Below, piece after piece: positions 10,039-19,870 of a stretch of 64,000 nt of DNA. Positions within the stretch are counted from its first letter, which is position 1, and each line of letters opens with the position of its first letter. The position numbers were made by a program, and so were the translations under genes. The notes beneath the pieces were generated by a model. It was not told the DNA's origin. It ran no database searches and saw only the letters and a list, made by a program, of their open reading frames with translations. The DNA comes from Nitzschia sp. pyKryTriq1 (Eukaryota > Bacillariophyta > Bacillariophyceae > Bacillariales > Bacillariaceae). The stretch spans positions 1,158,501 to 1,222,500 of the forward strand of contig OY101126.1 of the NCBI GenBank assembly GCA_956465555.1, written 5' to 3'.

Positions 10039-11454
10039 ATGACAGCTTTTGCTCCATCCGAGTTCTCACCCATGACGGGATACTCATGGGAGCAGCGAAA
10101 CAAACAAAAGACGACTCCGTTCGCCGAGTTGGGCAGTTGTCCCTTGAATGGCTGCAATAACGCCGCGACCCCGATTTTTCTCTTGACGTCCTTGGCCTCG
10201 AGCTGGTGCTCCAACAAGGTCCTTTCCACCTGTGGGGCTCGGCGTCGGCGTTGTTCGTTGGTGCCAAAAGAAAAAAAGCGAACACGATCCACACTGCTGG
10301 CCACCCAATCCCTTCGAGGTGGAACCCAGCATGCCGATCATGTAAACGACAAGTCGTCTATCATTTCCGAATTTCCGTCACCTGTGGCCAATCCTCTCTG
10401 GCCGGATGGTGTCAACGAGGAAGATGTCAACGACTTGATTTCAATTTGTCTCCAAGATCCTCAATTGAATATTCGAGGCCTCCCCGATCCACTGGAACGC
10501 CAATTGTACAAGTCCACTATTCGTCTGACGCTCAATGGGATATATCATGGTGTGGCCGCCTGTCATGGACGATCTCTGTTGGGACATTGGATCTCCGTTT
10601 CTCGCACCTCCGAGGGTCTACCGGAACCTCGCAGCGCGTTTCGAGCCGCTTTGAAAGAAGCGATGGAAAACTTGGAGTTTGAGCGGGACGTTGAAGAAGA
10701 TGCCTTGGAGATGGTAGCAGACCGCATGTTAGCCAATCCGGATGTCAATTTGCGCTTTTTGCCCGATAGACTGGAACGCACCTTGTACGTGAATTGTCTC
10801 AAAGTGCTGTTTCGCGTTCTGAATCTCTTGTCGGCTACCATGACATTGACCGTTTGTGGCCATGATATGAGGATACAGTTGCAGACGTCGACACGATATG
10901 CTCTGCAAGAAGCCGCATTGCGACAATCGTCCCAAAATATGAATAAGCTCACAAGCGGTTTGGACTTTGAACAAATCAAGAACTTTGTCCGGGTGAGCAA
11001 CGTTGTGGAATTGAGCTCGGATGATCTATGGTTTTGGCAGCGATGGTGGTCGCGTTGGAACCCAGCACGAAACGAATTAATGGTACAGCTTCATGCTAGT
11101 TTATATTCTTTGCTGTTGAGCATTTTGGATGATTTAATGGATCATACCAGCATTCAAATATTGTCGGATAACATTCGATTTGATGTAGTTCCCGGTGAAG
11201 GCACTGACTTTCCAGAAACGACCCGTTCTACGGATGCAAATCCGCAATTTACAAAGCCAGGGAACCACCAAAAATCATGCGGCCGTCCGTTTCGAGCATT
11301 CCTTGCGACCATCCTTACACTAGGTGCTGGCGTTGCTGCAGGCTTGTCGCTTCAGAAGGTCATTCCACTTCCTGCAGATTTTCCTCTTCTGGAACCACAC
11401 GTGTTGCCTCAAGCGGTGAGGGATTTCATGACACGATCAGAGCTCGAAGATTAG
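10039..11454 (+). CDS. Uncharacterised protein with two related helical modules and C-terminal membrane helix
   Basis: 471 residues from the ATG at 10039. I do not recognise the family. After a basic, Ser/Cys-rich leader of about 85 residues two related segments occur. The first reads DPQLNIRGLPDPLERQLY near residue 152 and the second NPDVNLRFLPDRLERTLY near residue 233; both follow an acidic helix (NEEDVNDLISICL and EEDALEMVADRML). The second continues into a hydrophobic stretch (VLFRVLNLLSATMTLTVCGHD). A single hydrophobic helix near the C-terminus (FLATILTLGAGVAAGLSL) probably anchors it. The leader could be an organelle transit peptide, but no clear signal peptide or ASAF motif is seen. 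Single exon. Confidence 0.75.
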   Translation: MTAFAPSEFSPMTGYSWEQRNKQKTTPFAELGSCPLNGCNNAATPIFLLTSLASSWCSNKVLSTCGARRRRCSLVPKEKKRTRSTLLATQSLRGGTQHADHVNDKSSIISEFPSPVANPLWPDGVNEEDVNDLISICLQDPQLNIRGLPDPLERQLYKSTIRLTLNGIYHGVAACHGRSLLGHWISVSRTSEGLPEPRSAFRAALKEAMENLEFERDVEEDALEMVADRMLANPDVNLRFLPDRLERTLYVNCLKVLFRVLNLLSATMTLTVCGHDMRIQLQTSTRYALQEAALRQSSQNMNKLTSGLDFEQIKNFVRVSNVVELSSDDLWFWQRWWSRWNPARNELMVQLHASLYSLLLSILDDLMDHTSIQILSDNIRFDVVPGEGTDFPETTRSTDANPQFTKPGNHQKSCGRPFRAFLATILTLGAGVAAGLSLQKVIPLPADFPLLEPHVLPQAVRDFMTRSELED

Positions 11455-12126
11455 GAAGAAACACTCATCCCAGCGATACCAGAAAACAAACCCTCGTGGC
11501 GATGAAAAGTATTAGATTGGAGCACCCGATAAACGTTCGTAGCGCACATTTTAGCATATTCATAGCAAGTAATATACCGCTAGTCGCACAGGTACCGGTA
11601 TAGAGTGGTACCTGGTACTTCTTACTCGCAGTTTCTCCGCAGTACGAGTAATAGTTCTTTCTGCGGGATATTAGTTTAGAATGGACTATGATGATAGTCC
11701 TTCCTACAACAAATCTCCTACTTGTACTTTCCACTACTCTCTACTACTCTACTCTAGTAGAGAGAGAGAGTGAGAGTGGACTCCTCTACCGTCGAGAGGT
11801 ACCTACACGCACTTACCTCTACCCGGTACTTTTGTACAACATACGGTCATTTTATGGTCGAATCGGTCATTTGATGGGGATCCGCCGCCCGGCCCCGCCG
11901 GCGGGCGCGATCTCCGTCGGGTCTTCATCGAAAAACTTTGAAGTGCCGATGCGAGATGCGAGTATCATCGGTAGGGGTGAAATCGACGAGGAGAGGAGCA
12001 GTGAGCAGTCGTTTGGAGTTTGGAGAAGTCACATCGTCCTTTCGTCTTCTCACTGCGTTCCTATCCTATTCCCTAACCGATACCGGTACTTCTCAAGCAA
12101 GAGGTACTGGTAGTGTTAGCAGAGGT
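11455..12126. other. Intergenic
   Basis: About 670 bp with no gene. It contains GTAC words (11590-11620), a CTACT/AGTAG-rich stretch and an AG-repeat patch near 11755-11780. Confidence 0.5.
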
Positions 12127-13158
12127 ATGTCATCAAGAAGAAGGTCAGGGAGTAGGCCGGCTGATGATGATGACGCCGGAATCTACGCCGCCCTTGAAAA
12201 GGCACACGGGGAATTGGATCAGGATTGGCAATCTTTTTTTCAGAAATTCCATCTACTTTCAGAGCGCATGGTAGAGGTGGGCAAGGCTTACCGAGAGCCC
12301 TCAATCCCTACTTGCCGGGCCAAATTCCGTGCGTTCCGTACATTGCTGGATGATCTGCAGGCCAATTCGGAGATTATGCAGGTTAAGAGCGAATCCTTCG
12401 ATCGAGCCCTGTTGAGGGTTGACGAGCACGAGGAGGAGCAACAAAGCGAACATGAAGAAGATGATAGAAAACCTGCAGCCAAACACGGTTCTGAAGAGTT
12501 GTCGGAGACCGAGTCAGAGATATCCAAGACCAAAGCCGACGATGAAACCCAGGCAAAATTAGAGCAAAGCACAAGCAATCTCCCAAAAAGGAAAAGGCAA
12601 AAAGTCTCCAACAGGCTACCTGACCAAGCAGGCCCTAATGATACTTTTGAGAGTCAAACACTTGTACTGAAAGATGGCAGGTACCATGAGCAAAGTAAAC
12701 AGATCCATGCAAAGCACTCCTCTGGTCGTCCCCGACCTTCTTTGACCGAGCTTCTCGTAAAAGCAAACAAAGGTGTGGGCTTATTTGCTGACTTCGGTCA
12801 GTCTATGTTTTCCACCAAAGGCGGCAAGATTTCGCAATTAACTCTTTCCATTGAATGGAATGATTTTGTGGGGTCTCATTCGGAGCCTCAAAAGCTTTAC
12901 ATTGGGAACGGACCAATCAAAGAAAAAATGGCTGAGGTGATTGCGAAGACAAGGGAGGAAATCCCAATTTTCTATGACCCCAAGGAGGACACATGTGTCC
13001 ACTATGTCGGTCATTTTAAGGTGGTCCCATCAACTGTCAAGCGATACCCCGGTCCTGATTATTTTTTGTTCAAGGGGAGACCTCGATGTATGTTTGTTGA
13101 GTTGAAGTTCAGTCGGTATGATGACGGTGTTTGTGATGCCATACGAAACGGGGCGTAG
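12127..13158 (+). CDS. Uncharacterised nuclear-type protein with conserved C-terminal domain
   Basis: 343 residues from the ATG at 12127 (MSSRRRSGSRPADDDD). The frame is open further upstream but begins with TTG and crosses a GTACCGGTAC-type word, so the later start is preferred. The N-terminal half is helical (HGELDQDWQSFFQKFHLL...) then very acidic and Ser-rich, with a nuclear-localisation-like PKRKRQK. The C-terminal 110 residues look folded: LTLSIEWNDFVG, KLYIGNGPIKEKMAEVI, EDTCVHYVGHFKVVP, YFLFKGRPRCMFVELKFSRYDD. The HYVGHFKV...LKFSRYDD pattern resembles small beta-rich modules seen in fungal and algal proteins, but I cannot assign a named domain. Single exon. Confidence 0.75.
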   Translation: MSSRRRSGSRPADDDDAGIYAALEKAHGELDQDWQSFFQKFHLLSERMVEVGKAYREPSIPTCRAKFRAFRTLLDDLQANSEIMQVKSESFDRALLRVDEHEEEQQSEHEEDDRKPAAKHGSEELSETESEISKTKADDETQAKLEQSTSNLPKRKRQKVSNRLPDQAGPNDTFESQTLVLKDGRYHEQSKQIHAKHSSGRPRPSLTELLVKANKGVGLFADFGQSMFSTKGGKISQLTLSIEWNDFVGSHSEPQKLYIGNGPIKEKMAEVIAKTREEIPIFYDPKEDTCVHYVGHFKVVPSTVKRYPGPDYFLFKGRPRCMFVELKFSRYDDGVCDAIRNGA

Positions 13159-13634
13159 AGTAGTTGAAAGAGATTTCGATATAAGTGCAACTAGTTGTAG
13201 TCGTCTGTTAGAGGAGTACAAAAATTCTACTTCTGCACGAATGTCCTAGCTAGGCTTTGGATTGTTGACCGGCATGATCTAGATAACGTATTTATTCACT
13301 TGGAGGAGTCCTCTTGTCCGTTCGGTAATCAGCAGCCCTTCCCAGCAGAGAGCCAAAACAGACCAACCACTTGATGCGGAATCGCAAAAGACACCAGCAA
13401 AGAAATGCGACCCTCCTTTTCCAACAAGTAACGATTTACTTTGCGTTGTTGAGGGTCCACATTTGTCAATGTAATAGTAAGTAGCGTGATGATAACAGCA
13501 ACAATGCCCGAGACGGTCAACATGGTATGTAACTTCTTATATTCCTTTTTTATTGTTGGAATGTATGTTGAATATTATTAGTAAAAAATAATTATCTCTA
13601 ACGCATCTTTTCCACGACGCTCATCGCTCGGGTG
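13159..13634. other. Convergent intergenic region with one short ATG frame
   Basis: 476 bp between two converging genes. A 64-codon minus-strand frame with an ATG at 13523 (stop at 13329) encodes a short protein with one membrane helix (MLTVSGIVAVIITLLTITL). It has no homologue I recognise and could be chance. Confidence 0.4.
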
Positions 13635-14651
13635 TTATTGGTTGCTTGTTCGCTTCTTGGATAGAAATCGTTGAACAAAATTTTTCTCAATCCACGGTGT
13701 GGTACTCAATGCCAGACCGATCCGAACGGGGACCGCTAATCGCGCCACGTTGACAAAGGCAAAGGCTTCGGCTCCGAGCTTTTGAAGATCTTCTTGGTTC
13801 GAAAAGTCGGGCCAGTGACCTGTGACTTGGCGGTAGGCCACAACGCACACTGGCACAGACACCGTCCAGAATCCAAATTCCCAAAGGGCGTAGGAGATAA
13901 CCCCCGCAATCCCCGCATCTTTGACTTGTTGCATTAGCCTTTTCGTCTGGCTCATTGTTCCCTCTTTCTTGTCTTCTTGTACCTTCTTACTGCTGTCGCT
14001 AGTACCACCCAAACCCCAACTGACTGGCGCGCTTGTCACTGCTGCTGTTTCGCCAATGGTGGCAATATCATTATTTTGGGTACTCATTGCGGTCGTAGTC
14101 GTCATGGATGCAGGCTCGGCCATTGCTGCAACATTCGTAGGAGAGTAGCTGTTGTTGTTGTTGTTGTTGTTGACATTATTTCCACCTGCCTGCTGCTCTA
14201 CCGTCTGGAAGGCGGCTGTTACTTGTGGTTGTTGTGGTGGTGGTTGTCTCGGTGTTGTCGTTGCTATTGGGTTGATTAACAGATACTGGGAGCCCGACAA
14301 GGTTTCCACCAAAATCACCTCCTTTCCTGCCGCTGCCGCTTCTTCGGGGTTGTTCCTCAAGGGAGACGTGGAAATGACGGAACCATCTTGCCACTGAGGA
14401 TGGTTGCTAATTTTACCCTCCACTCTTCCATTGGGCATGACTCTCCATTCTTTCAAGACGGGTATAGCCATCAATGTAGTAGTGGTAGTAGCAGTAAAAG
14501 TCGATCGAGGTCGTGACGGCATTGTAGCGACTGGTTGAAACGCCAATACTTGAGTGGTGCTCGTAATAATCCTGCAACAGAGGGCGACAATGAGAGTCAC
14601 CGCCAGCACCGCTAGCATGAAGCACTTTGGATGATGATGATTCACCGTCAT
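13635..14651 (-). CDS. Plastid-targeted membrane protein of a plant/algal conserved family
   Basis: 338 residues from the ATG at 14651 (MTVNHHHPKCFMLAV). The first hydrophobic stretch (MLAVLAVTLIVALCCRII) with VLAF-QPV after it is a signal peptide with an ASAF-type site, so the protein enters the secondary plastid. A low-complexity Gln/Asn/Thr region fills residues about 110-225. The last 100 residues are well conserved: KRLMQQVKDAGIAGVISYAL, WEFGFWTVSVPVCVVAYRQV, TGHWPDFSNQEDLQKLGAEA, FAFVNVARLAVPVRIGLALS. I recall a similar DAGIAGVISY...TGHWPDF block in plant plastid proteins of unknown function, with one or two membrane helices. The exact role is unknown. The upstream frame to 14813 opens without ATG and is probably 5' UTR. 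Confidence 0.85.
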   Translation of the reverse strand: MTVNHHHPKCFMLAVLAVTLIVALCCRIITSTTQVLAFQPVATMPSRPRSTFTATTTTTLMAIPVLKEWRVMPNGRVEGKISNHPQWQDGSVISTSPLRNNPEEAAAAGKEVILVETLSGSQYLLINPIATTTPRQPPPQQPQVTAAFQTVEQQAGGNNVNNNNNNNSYSPTNVAAMAEPASMTTTTAMSTQNNDIATIGETAAVTSAPVSWGLGGTSDSSKKVQEDKKEGTMSQTKRLMQQVKDAGIAGVISYALWEFGFWTVSVPVCVVAYRQVTGHWPDFSNQEDLQKLGAEAFAFVNVARLAVPVRIGLALSTTPWIEKNFVQRFLSKKRTSNQ

Positions 14652-14990
14652 AATAGAGCCAAACGATGATTCAAGCAGATCTCTTCCTGTCCTATTCTCA
14701 ACTGATTTTAGATTGAGTGAATGAGAAGGAATGATTATTATTTTATTGGTGGTGGAGGCATCATCGTGATGATCGACCAAATAAGAGAGCGAAAGCAATC
14801 GAAAGATCGGCATCGCATCGCGATGCGTTTTATTGGGATATGATGTGATGCTGTCTTACGTCATTCTGCATCATCGGAAATAAAATGAGCGCGCAGAATG
14901 CGCAAAGTTGACTTGTTTGACTTTAAACTGACTCGAGAAGCAAACGGCCGATGCGACTACTGCGATGCGACGACTACGGATACTCCTCTC

Positions 14991-15021
<31 letters not shown>

Positions 15022-15366
15022 GAAAAAGTAGTAGTAGTACGAGTATGATAGAGTAGCAGTAGCAGTAGCAGTAGCAGAGGCAAGAGACCACTGAGTATCC
15101 ACTATAGCATTGACAACAATGCCTGCAGCAGCTCATTGTGAATTGAAATCTTGCGTGTGAAACAAGTATTCGTAATTCTTGTTTCTTTTTGACTACGTCC
15201 TGAGTACTACTAGTAGTACTATCATCACGGCGTCCTGAGTTCTATGAGTATTATCATCACAGCATTGACGTCGCCGTGGCTCTCTCGTTGGATGGAGGTG
15301 CCCTTTCCAGGGGATGTGGACCGTGTACTTGATTGAATGTAGAGCACGAGTGGCGAGACCCAAGAT
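14652..15366. other. Intergenic with AG and AGTAGC microsatellites
   Basis: About 715 bp between two minus-strand genes. It holds an AG dinucleotide run (14991-15016), an AGTAGC-type run (about 15051-15077) and a CTACTAGTAGTAC word near 15205. No gene is seen. Confidence 0.6.
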
Positions 15367-18192
15367 CTACGAGTAGCCCCATTGAAGCGTCTCGTGAGCT
15401 TTGGGGGTCTCACGAGGAGCACGTTCTTCTTCCTTTTCCTCTTCTTGGATGTCTGGGAGCTCACCTATCGAAGCGCTTGACCTTCTGGAAGCCATGGAAA
15501 AACTCGAGCGATGATTTTCCATTCGTTGGTTTCGTCGGAAACTGGCGGAGAACTCACTAGATTTTTGGGACTCTTTATACTCGGCCATGGCCAAGTGAGC
15601 TTTTGCCACGATCTCTTGTACGGCACGAGAGGATGAAGAACCCACTTCGCGGAGGGAGTCTCTCAGCGAAGACCTATCGGACGAGAAGTCATCTTCCTGT
15701 GGTTGGCTAATCTCGGTGCCAGTGCTTGCTGCGATGAGCTTGGGAACCATGTAAATTCCCAGCGCCGTGAGGACATCCAAACTCAACAAGTAGCTTAACA
15801 CGGTAGAGACGGTGGCCGGATCTAGGGAGTCGTTTCCGCTTTTCACCATCTGATTCCCCACCTCAAAGACAAGGACACGCAAAATGAATAGCACAAAATG
15901 CGAATAGATCATGAGCCCCAAATTGGTTGTCTTGTTGAATTCCCGTTTCACTTTTCGAGATTGAAAGGCCAGAACAGTGGCCCAGAGAATGATGAGACCT
16001 TCCCACGACAATGCAATAACCACCCAGGCAATGGACTCGGAGGAACAGGAGACTGATCTCTGTACAATGTTAATGTTTTCATCCTCAATCAACCGCTTAC
16101 TCTCGGTGTACTGTGGTGGATCCAAAACTGTCCAAATGCTCAGAACGGATATCACTATTAGAAGAATTGGAACAATCGGAAGTGCGAGATCCCGAGGGCG
16201 GAGATATGCGCGTCGACGCCTTTCCTTGGCCAACATCATACTGTTGATCGCTGCAGCTTTCACAAGAAGAGGAACCAACTCGAGAGTGTACCCGATGGAT
16301 ATGAACCAGATTTGTGAGACGCAGATTTGATCCTTTGGCTCCAGTGCCTGCGTGACAGCACCAATAGATACCAAGAATAAGCCAAGAAGAATCAAGGCGT
16401 TCACACTGAACTGGGCATGGTAGAGAATGGCAACCTTCCTCCACCGGTACACGAAATAGAAGCAAACCACAACACAGAACGCGGAGAGGGCTCCTATTGC
16501 GATCGCCACGGCGAATGCCGCCCCTTGGTATCCAGTTTCTCCAACAATAACCCTTGGGTATCCACGGGGAATAAAGCTTGCAAGTTCCTCTCGGTGTTCC
16601 ACAACCCACTTGCAAACGGCATCGCGAGCGGCAAATCCTGTCCGGTCTCCATCGACCCACTCACGGAGCATGATATTCATAGCCAAGTGAGTCACCTTGA
16701 TATTCTTAATTGCATCGAAGCCAGGGCTCCGGTCGGCCTTTGGAATATCAAGATTCAGATCTCTCAACGAGGATGCTACTACCTTCTGAAGTGAATTGAC
16801 TTCGTTGTCGCAAGCACCATTCGGTCCGCCTTGCCTTGTCTCAAGATCTTCGGAGCAACGATCCTCAGGGGCAATCCGAGATGCACGACAGTGGGACGTT
16901 GGGTCCGGAAGGAGGACCTGCTGAAATTCGAAATCGGTTCCCCGAAATTCCTCGATGGTAGCATCTGGCGTCCACCACCAAAAGGCAACATGAGACTTGG
17001 TTGCATTTGCCGCCCTCCAGATCTGAATCATTTGCCCATAGGAGTATCCGCCATTGTGCCCATCGTTTCCCATTGATCGTAGCGCAATATCATTCCAGTA
17101 TGCCTGGGCGTCAACATTTGTGCTCCAAGCGCACGGGGCTCCGACAATGTGGCCCACACATGTGCTTGGGTTCAAGGTACAGTTATTCTCGGGTTTTGTT
17201 TGGAAGTAGCCTTTGAATATACCCGTTTGGAAGTATGTATCTTCTTCACCTACCACTGGTGCTCGCTCGGCAACGTCATCTGGTACCTGACATCTAGTCG
17301 GAGAAACGTCCCGACAATATGTCTCGAAGGTCGTTGGACTTTGAAAGGTTTCAGCCAGTAATTCTCGCCGCCCCGCGAGTCCATGATAGGTTATAAACTC
17401 GGGAAACCTCTCGGCCGTAAACGCTGGAATGTACCAAGATATTTTTCCAATTTGACCATCGTCGTAACTTTGGTCAATCTCACCAGCCAAGAGAGCCTGG
17501 CGCCATTTCTGCTCTTGTCCGATCCACACTTCCGGTAATACATGAACACAAGGTTCTTTCGTCAGCTCGCAGTGTCCTCCCAGCCGGTTCGCTGTTTCGA
17601 TTTCTTCAAAAGCATATGCTTGAGTTGACCAGCTCATCTCACCATCGGGATTATAAAAACTGGCTTGTGGAGTGTCTGGGCCCAATCCAACCCGAACGGG
17701 GACATGGAGGAATTCGCTGAGGAAAATCTGGATAATCCAAGAGTAGAATATAACTGACTCCCAATTTCCATTGTGTACTCGTATTTCGGTGTAATTGAGT
17801 GCGGAGTATTGACAATATTCACCGGAGGTATCGTCACTGTTACAGGCACGGGTGTAATTGTTGGAAGAGCCCTCTTCGCTGCTGTATCTAACGTGATTGG
17901 AAAGGCAGCCGGATAAGTAGGGATTGCTACATTTTAATCGGCTTCCCGAGTCAGACGTGAATTCGAGGCACTTAGATCCTGGCCGGCGTAATGTCTCGCA
18001 GTCACTGTCAGTGGCACACTCGTTAATGGATTGAGCTAGCACCCGAGCGGCTGGCCAGGAGACTGCCAGAAAACAAAGCAGGAGAGCTAAGGCCAGACGC
18101 CCCGCTGTCTTTCTTCGTTTCGCCTTCGGACACATGCACAAATTGCTTCTGGTTTTTCTTGGGATGTGGTCTACTCTTCCTTGGGTCTCCAT
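15367..18192 (-). CDS. Class C GPCR-like receptor with glycine-betaine-type binding ectodomain
   Basis: 941 residues from the ATG at 18192 (METQGRVDHIPRK). A hydrophobic segment (about 31-53, RLALALLLCFLAVSWPAARV) is a signal peptide or anchor. A Cys-rich patch follows (about 57-97, NECATDSDCE...). Residues about 130-540 resemble ABC-transporter substrate-binding proteins of the OpuAC/ProX type: IRVHNGNWESVIFYSWIIQI at the start, VHVLPEVWIGQEQKW, and an aromatic-rich end (HVAFWWWTPD) where such proteins place cation-pi cages for quaternary amines. From about 555 there are seven hydrophobic segments (to about 835) in the pattern of 7tm_3 (GABA-B/metabotropic type), with a basic loop KERRRRAYLRPRD after helix 3. 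The tail is Ser-rich and cytoplasmic. Ligand (betaine, proline, DMSP?) is inference. Single exon. Confidence 0.85.
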   Translation of the reverse strand: METQGRVDHIPRKTRSNLCMCPKAKRRKTAGRLALALLLCFLAVSWPAARVLAQSINECATDSDCETLRRPGSKCLEFTSDSGSRLKCSNPYLSGCLSNHVRYSSEEGSSNNYTRACNSDDTSGEYCQYSALNYTEIRVHNGNWESVIFYSWIIQIFLSEFLHVPVRVGLGPDTPQASFYNPDGEMSWSTQAYAFEEIETANRLGGHCELTKEPCVHVLPEVWIGQEQKWRQALLAGEIDQSYDDGQIGKISWYIPAFTAERFPEFITYHGLAGRRELLAETFQSPTTFETYCRDVSPTRCQVPDDVAERAPVVGEEDTYFQTGIFKGYFQTKPENNCTLNPSTCVGHIVGAPCAWSTNVDAQAYWNDIALRSMGNDGHNGGYSYGQMIQIWRAANATKSHVAFWWWTPDATIEEFRGTDFEFQQVLLPDPTSHCRASRIAPEDRCSEDLETRQGGPNGACDNEVNSLQKVVASSLRDLNLDIPKADRSPGFDAIKNIKVTHLAMNIMLREWVDGDRTGFAARDAVCKWVVEHREELASFIPRGYPRVIVGETGYQGAAFAVAIAIGALSAFCVVVCFYFVYRWRKVAILYHAQFSVNALILLGLFLVSIGAVTQALEPKDQICVSQIWFISIGYTLELVPLLVKAAAINSMMLAKERRRRAYLRPRDLALPIVPILLIVISVLSIWTVLDPPQYTESKRLIEDENINIVQRSVSCSSESIAWVVIALSWEGLIILWATVLAFQSRKVKREFNKTTNLGLMIYSHFVLFILRVLVFEVGNQMVKSGNDSLDPATVSTVLSYLLSLDVLTALGIYMVPKLIAASTGTEISQPQEDDFSSDRSSLRDSLREVGSSSSRAVQEIVAKAHLAMAEYKESQKSSEFSASFRRNQRMENHRSSFSMASRRSSASIGELPDIQEEEKEEERAPRETPKAHETLQWGYS

Positions 18193-19870
18193 TATCGGAT
18201 ACAATCAGCCTGTTGGCGATGACAGCTCAAAGATAATGGAGGCGGGTCTCCAATGTTTGCGGAATGAAGGTTGGGGAGCGCTTCGAAAAAGATGAATATA
18301 ATCCATCATCATCGCATAAATATAGCGACGTCATGAAAAGTCATGAGAACTAAAAATTGAAAAACCAGCCAAAGCCGTGACGCCCGCGCGGGTGGTCTAG
18401 TCAATTAGACTACTCGGACTGTTTTCTAAGGGATCCCCATCACCATGTAATATACATAGCATAATGGAGCCGCAGTGGTCTTGCACCCGAAGGCAGTATC
18501 TCCACGATCCGTCCCCGCAAAGACCCCGGGCTGCACAGACAGTGTCACCGGATTGTCCTTTTTTCAATTAGTTTTTATACGTCAACGAAGCTCACGATAT
18601 TTGTTGCGCTGGCAGGTACGCGTTTTCGGCGAGTAACGATATACAGACATGAGATTATTGCAATGATCCCGACATGGGAATTTCAGACATTTAACGAAGC
18701 TTCACCCGTTGAGATCGCACCGTTCGACCGCGACCGTTGAGAGATACATACAGATACTGTACCTTGTACTGTACCGATACTCGTACCTGTACGGTACTGT
18801 ACTGGTACCGGTACAGTAGGTCAGTTGTGTCGTTGAGATGAACTCCGGTGTAATGGAAAGGACCCGGATATACAATTTTAACGAGCCCGGATATAATTTT
18901 TTGTTAAATTAACAAAAAATTTATTCTATCTGTTAGATTATTATAATAAAACATGAACAAGTTGAAATGAAATATCTCCCTTTGTTATGTATAAGCTCGT
19001 AATTATGGTCCTTCTATAAAGAACGGTCCGTTATTTCCGGGTATGTCATGTCATGGGCAAAACCAGATTATGCAAATTCAGTAGTCTTGAAATCGACGAG
19101 GCAACACTCGAAGTCGTGGTCTCAGGTATAAATTAAAGGCAGCTACGTACGTAATTTTTTGTCAATTTAACAAAATATTTCATCCGATGTACAAGATTAT
19201 ATTTCATTTTTCCTCGTCGGTCAATCTATGCGACTAATATGACTTTCTTTCTTCTACCTTCCGCCCAAATCCGTCTTTTATTTGGCAGAGCCACCAATTA
19301 TGCTACAAGAATCTCTGTCATTCTGTCCCCACTGCGGCGTGAGGGGTGGTACCAATGTCGGAGACACATACATCCTTCCCAGTACGTCAACCCCCACCTC
19401 TCGCGCTCAGCGACGACGCACTTTTAGTGCTACTTGTATGTTGTATCAGCACAACAACAACTACCGGTACGAATACTCCTACTACCGGTACAGACAGTAC
19501 GAACAGAGACTACCGAGTATTATCATATTATGCACAATGCACGTCCACTACTAACAAGAAGCGGCTGGACTATCTCCAATCTATGTAAGGCAAACCATAC
19601 CGGTATAACAGCATATGTAGATCACGTTATTGCAATGTGCCACGCAGCCAGTACAGCTCACTTTTGCCTGTAGTACTTAGAAAATCCTGAAAGACTCTGC
19701 ACCGCCAGCTAGCCCTCCTCGGATGAGCAGCAACAATGTATCTTCACTGTTTTCGCACTCCTGCTACTGTTTAACGATACTTGTATAGTAGTAGCAGTAG
19801 TACTAGTATTGATAACTTGCTGGTGGTCGGGGTGGGAATCATCATGCTGGGTGCTGTCCGTTGCAACCTA
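18193..19870. other. Intergenic, GTAC-word rich
   Basis: About 1.68 kb with no supportable gene or RNA. It contains the densest GTAC cluster in the window (18755-18818) and an A/T-rich stretch near 18895-18955 with TTTTTGTTAAATTAACAAAA-type dyads. I checked the 18420-18560 stretch for tRNA or snRNA signatures and found none that hold up. Confidence 0.5.

Noticed and set aside
11938-12126. Longer N-terminus for the gene at 12127-13158
   Set aside because: It starts with TTG and crosses a GTACCGGTAC-type word characteristic of intergenic DNA; an ATG at 11956 remains possible but less likely.
18420-18560. Possible structured RNA (tRNA, U4/U5/U6 or 5S)
   Set aside because: Compared with remembered consensus features of these RNAs; no conserved box or cloverleaf could be drawn.
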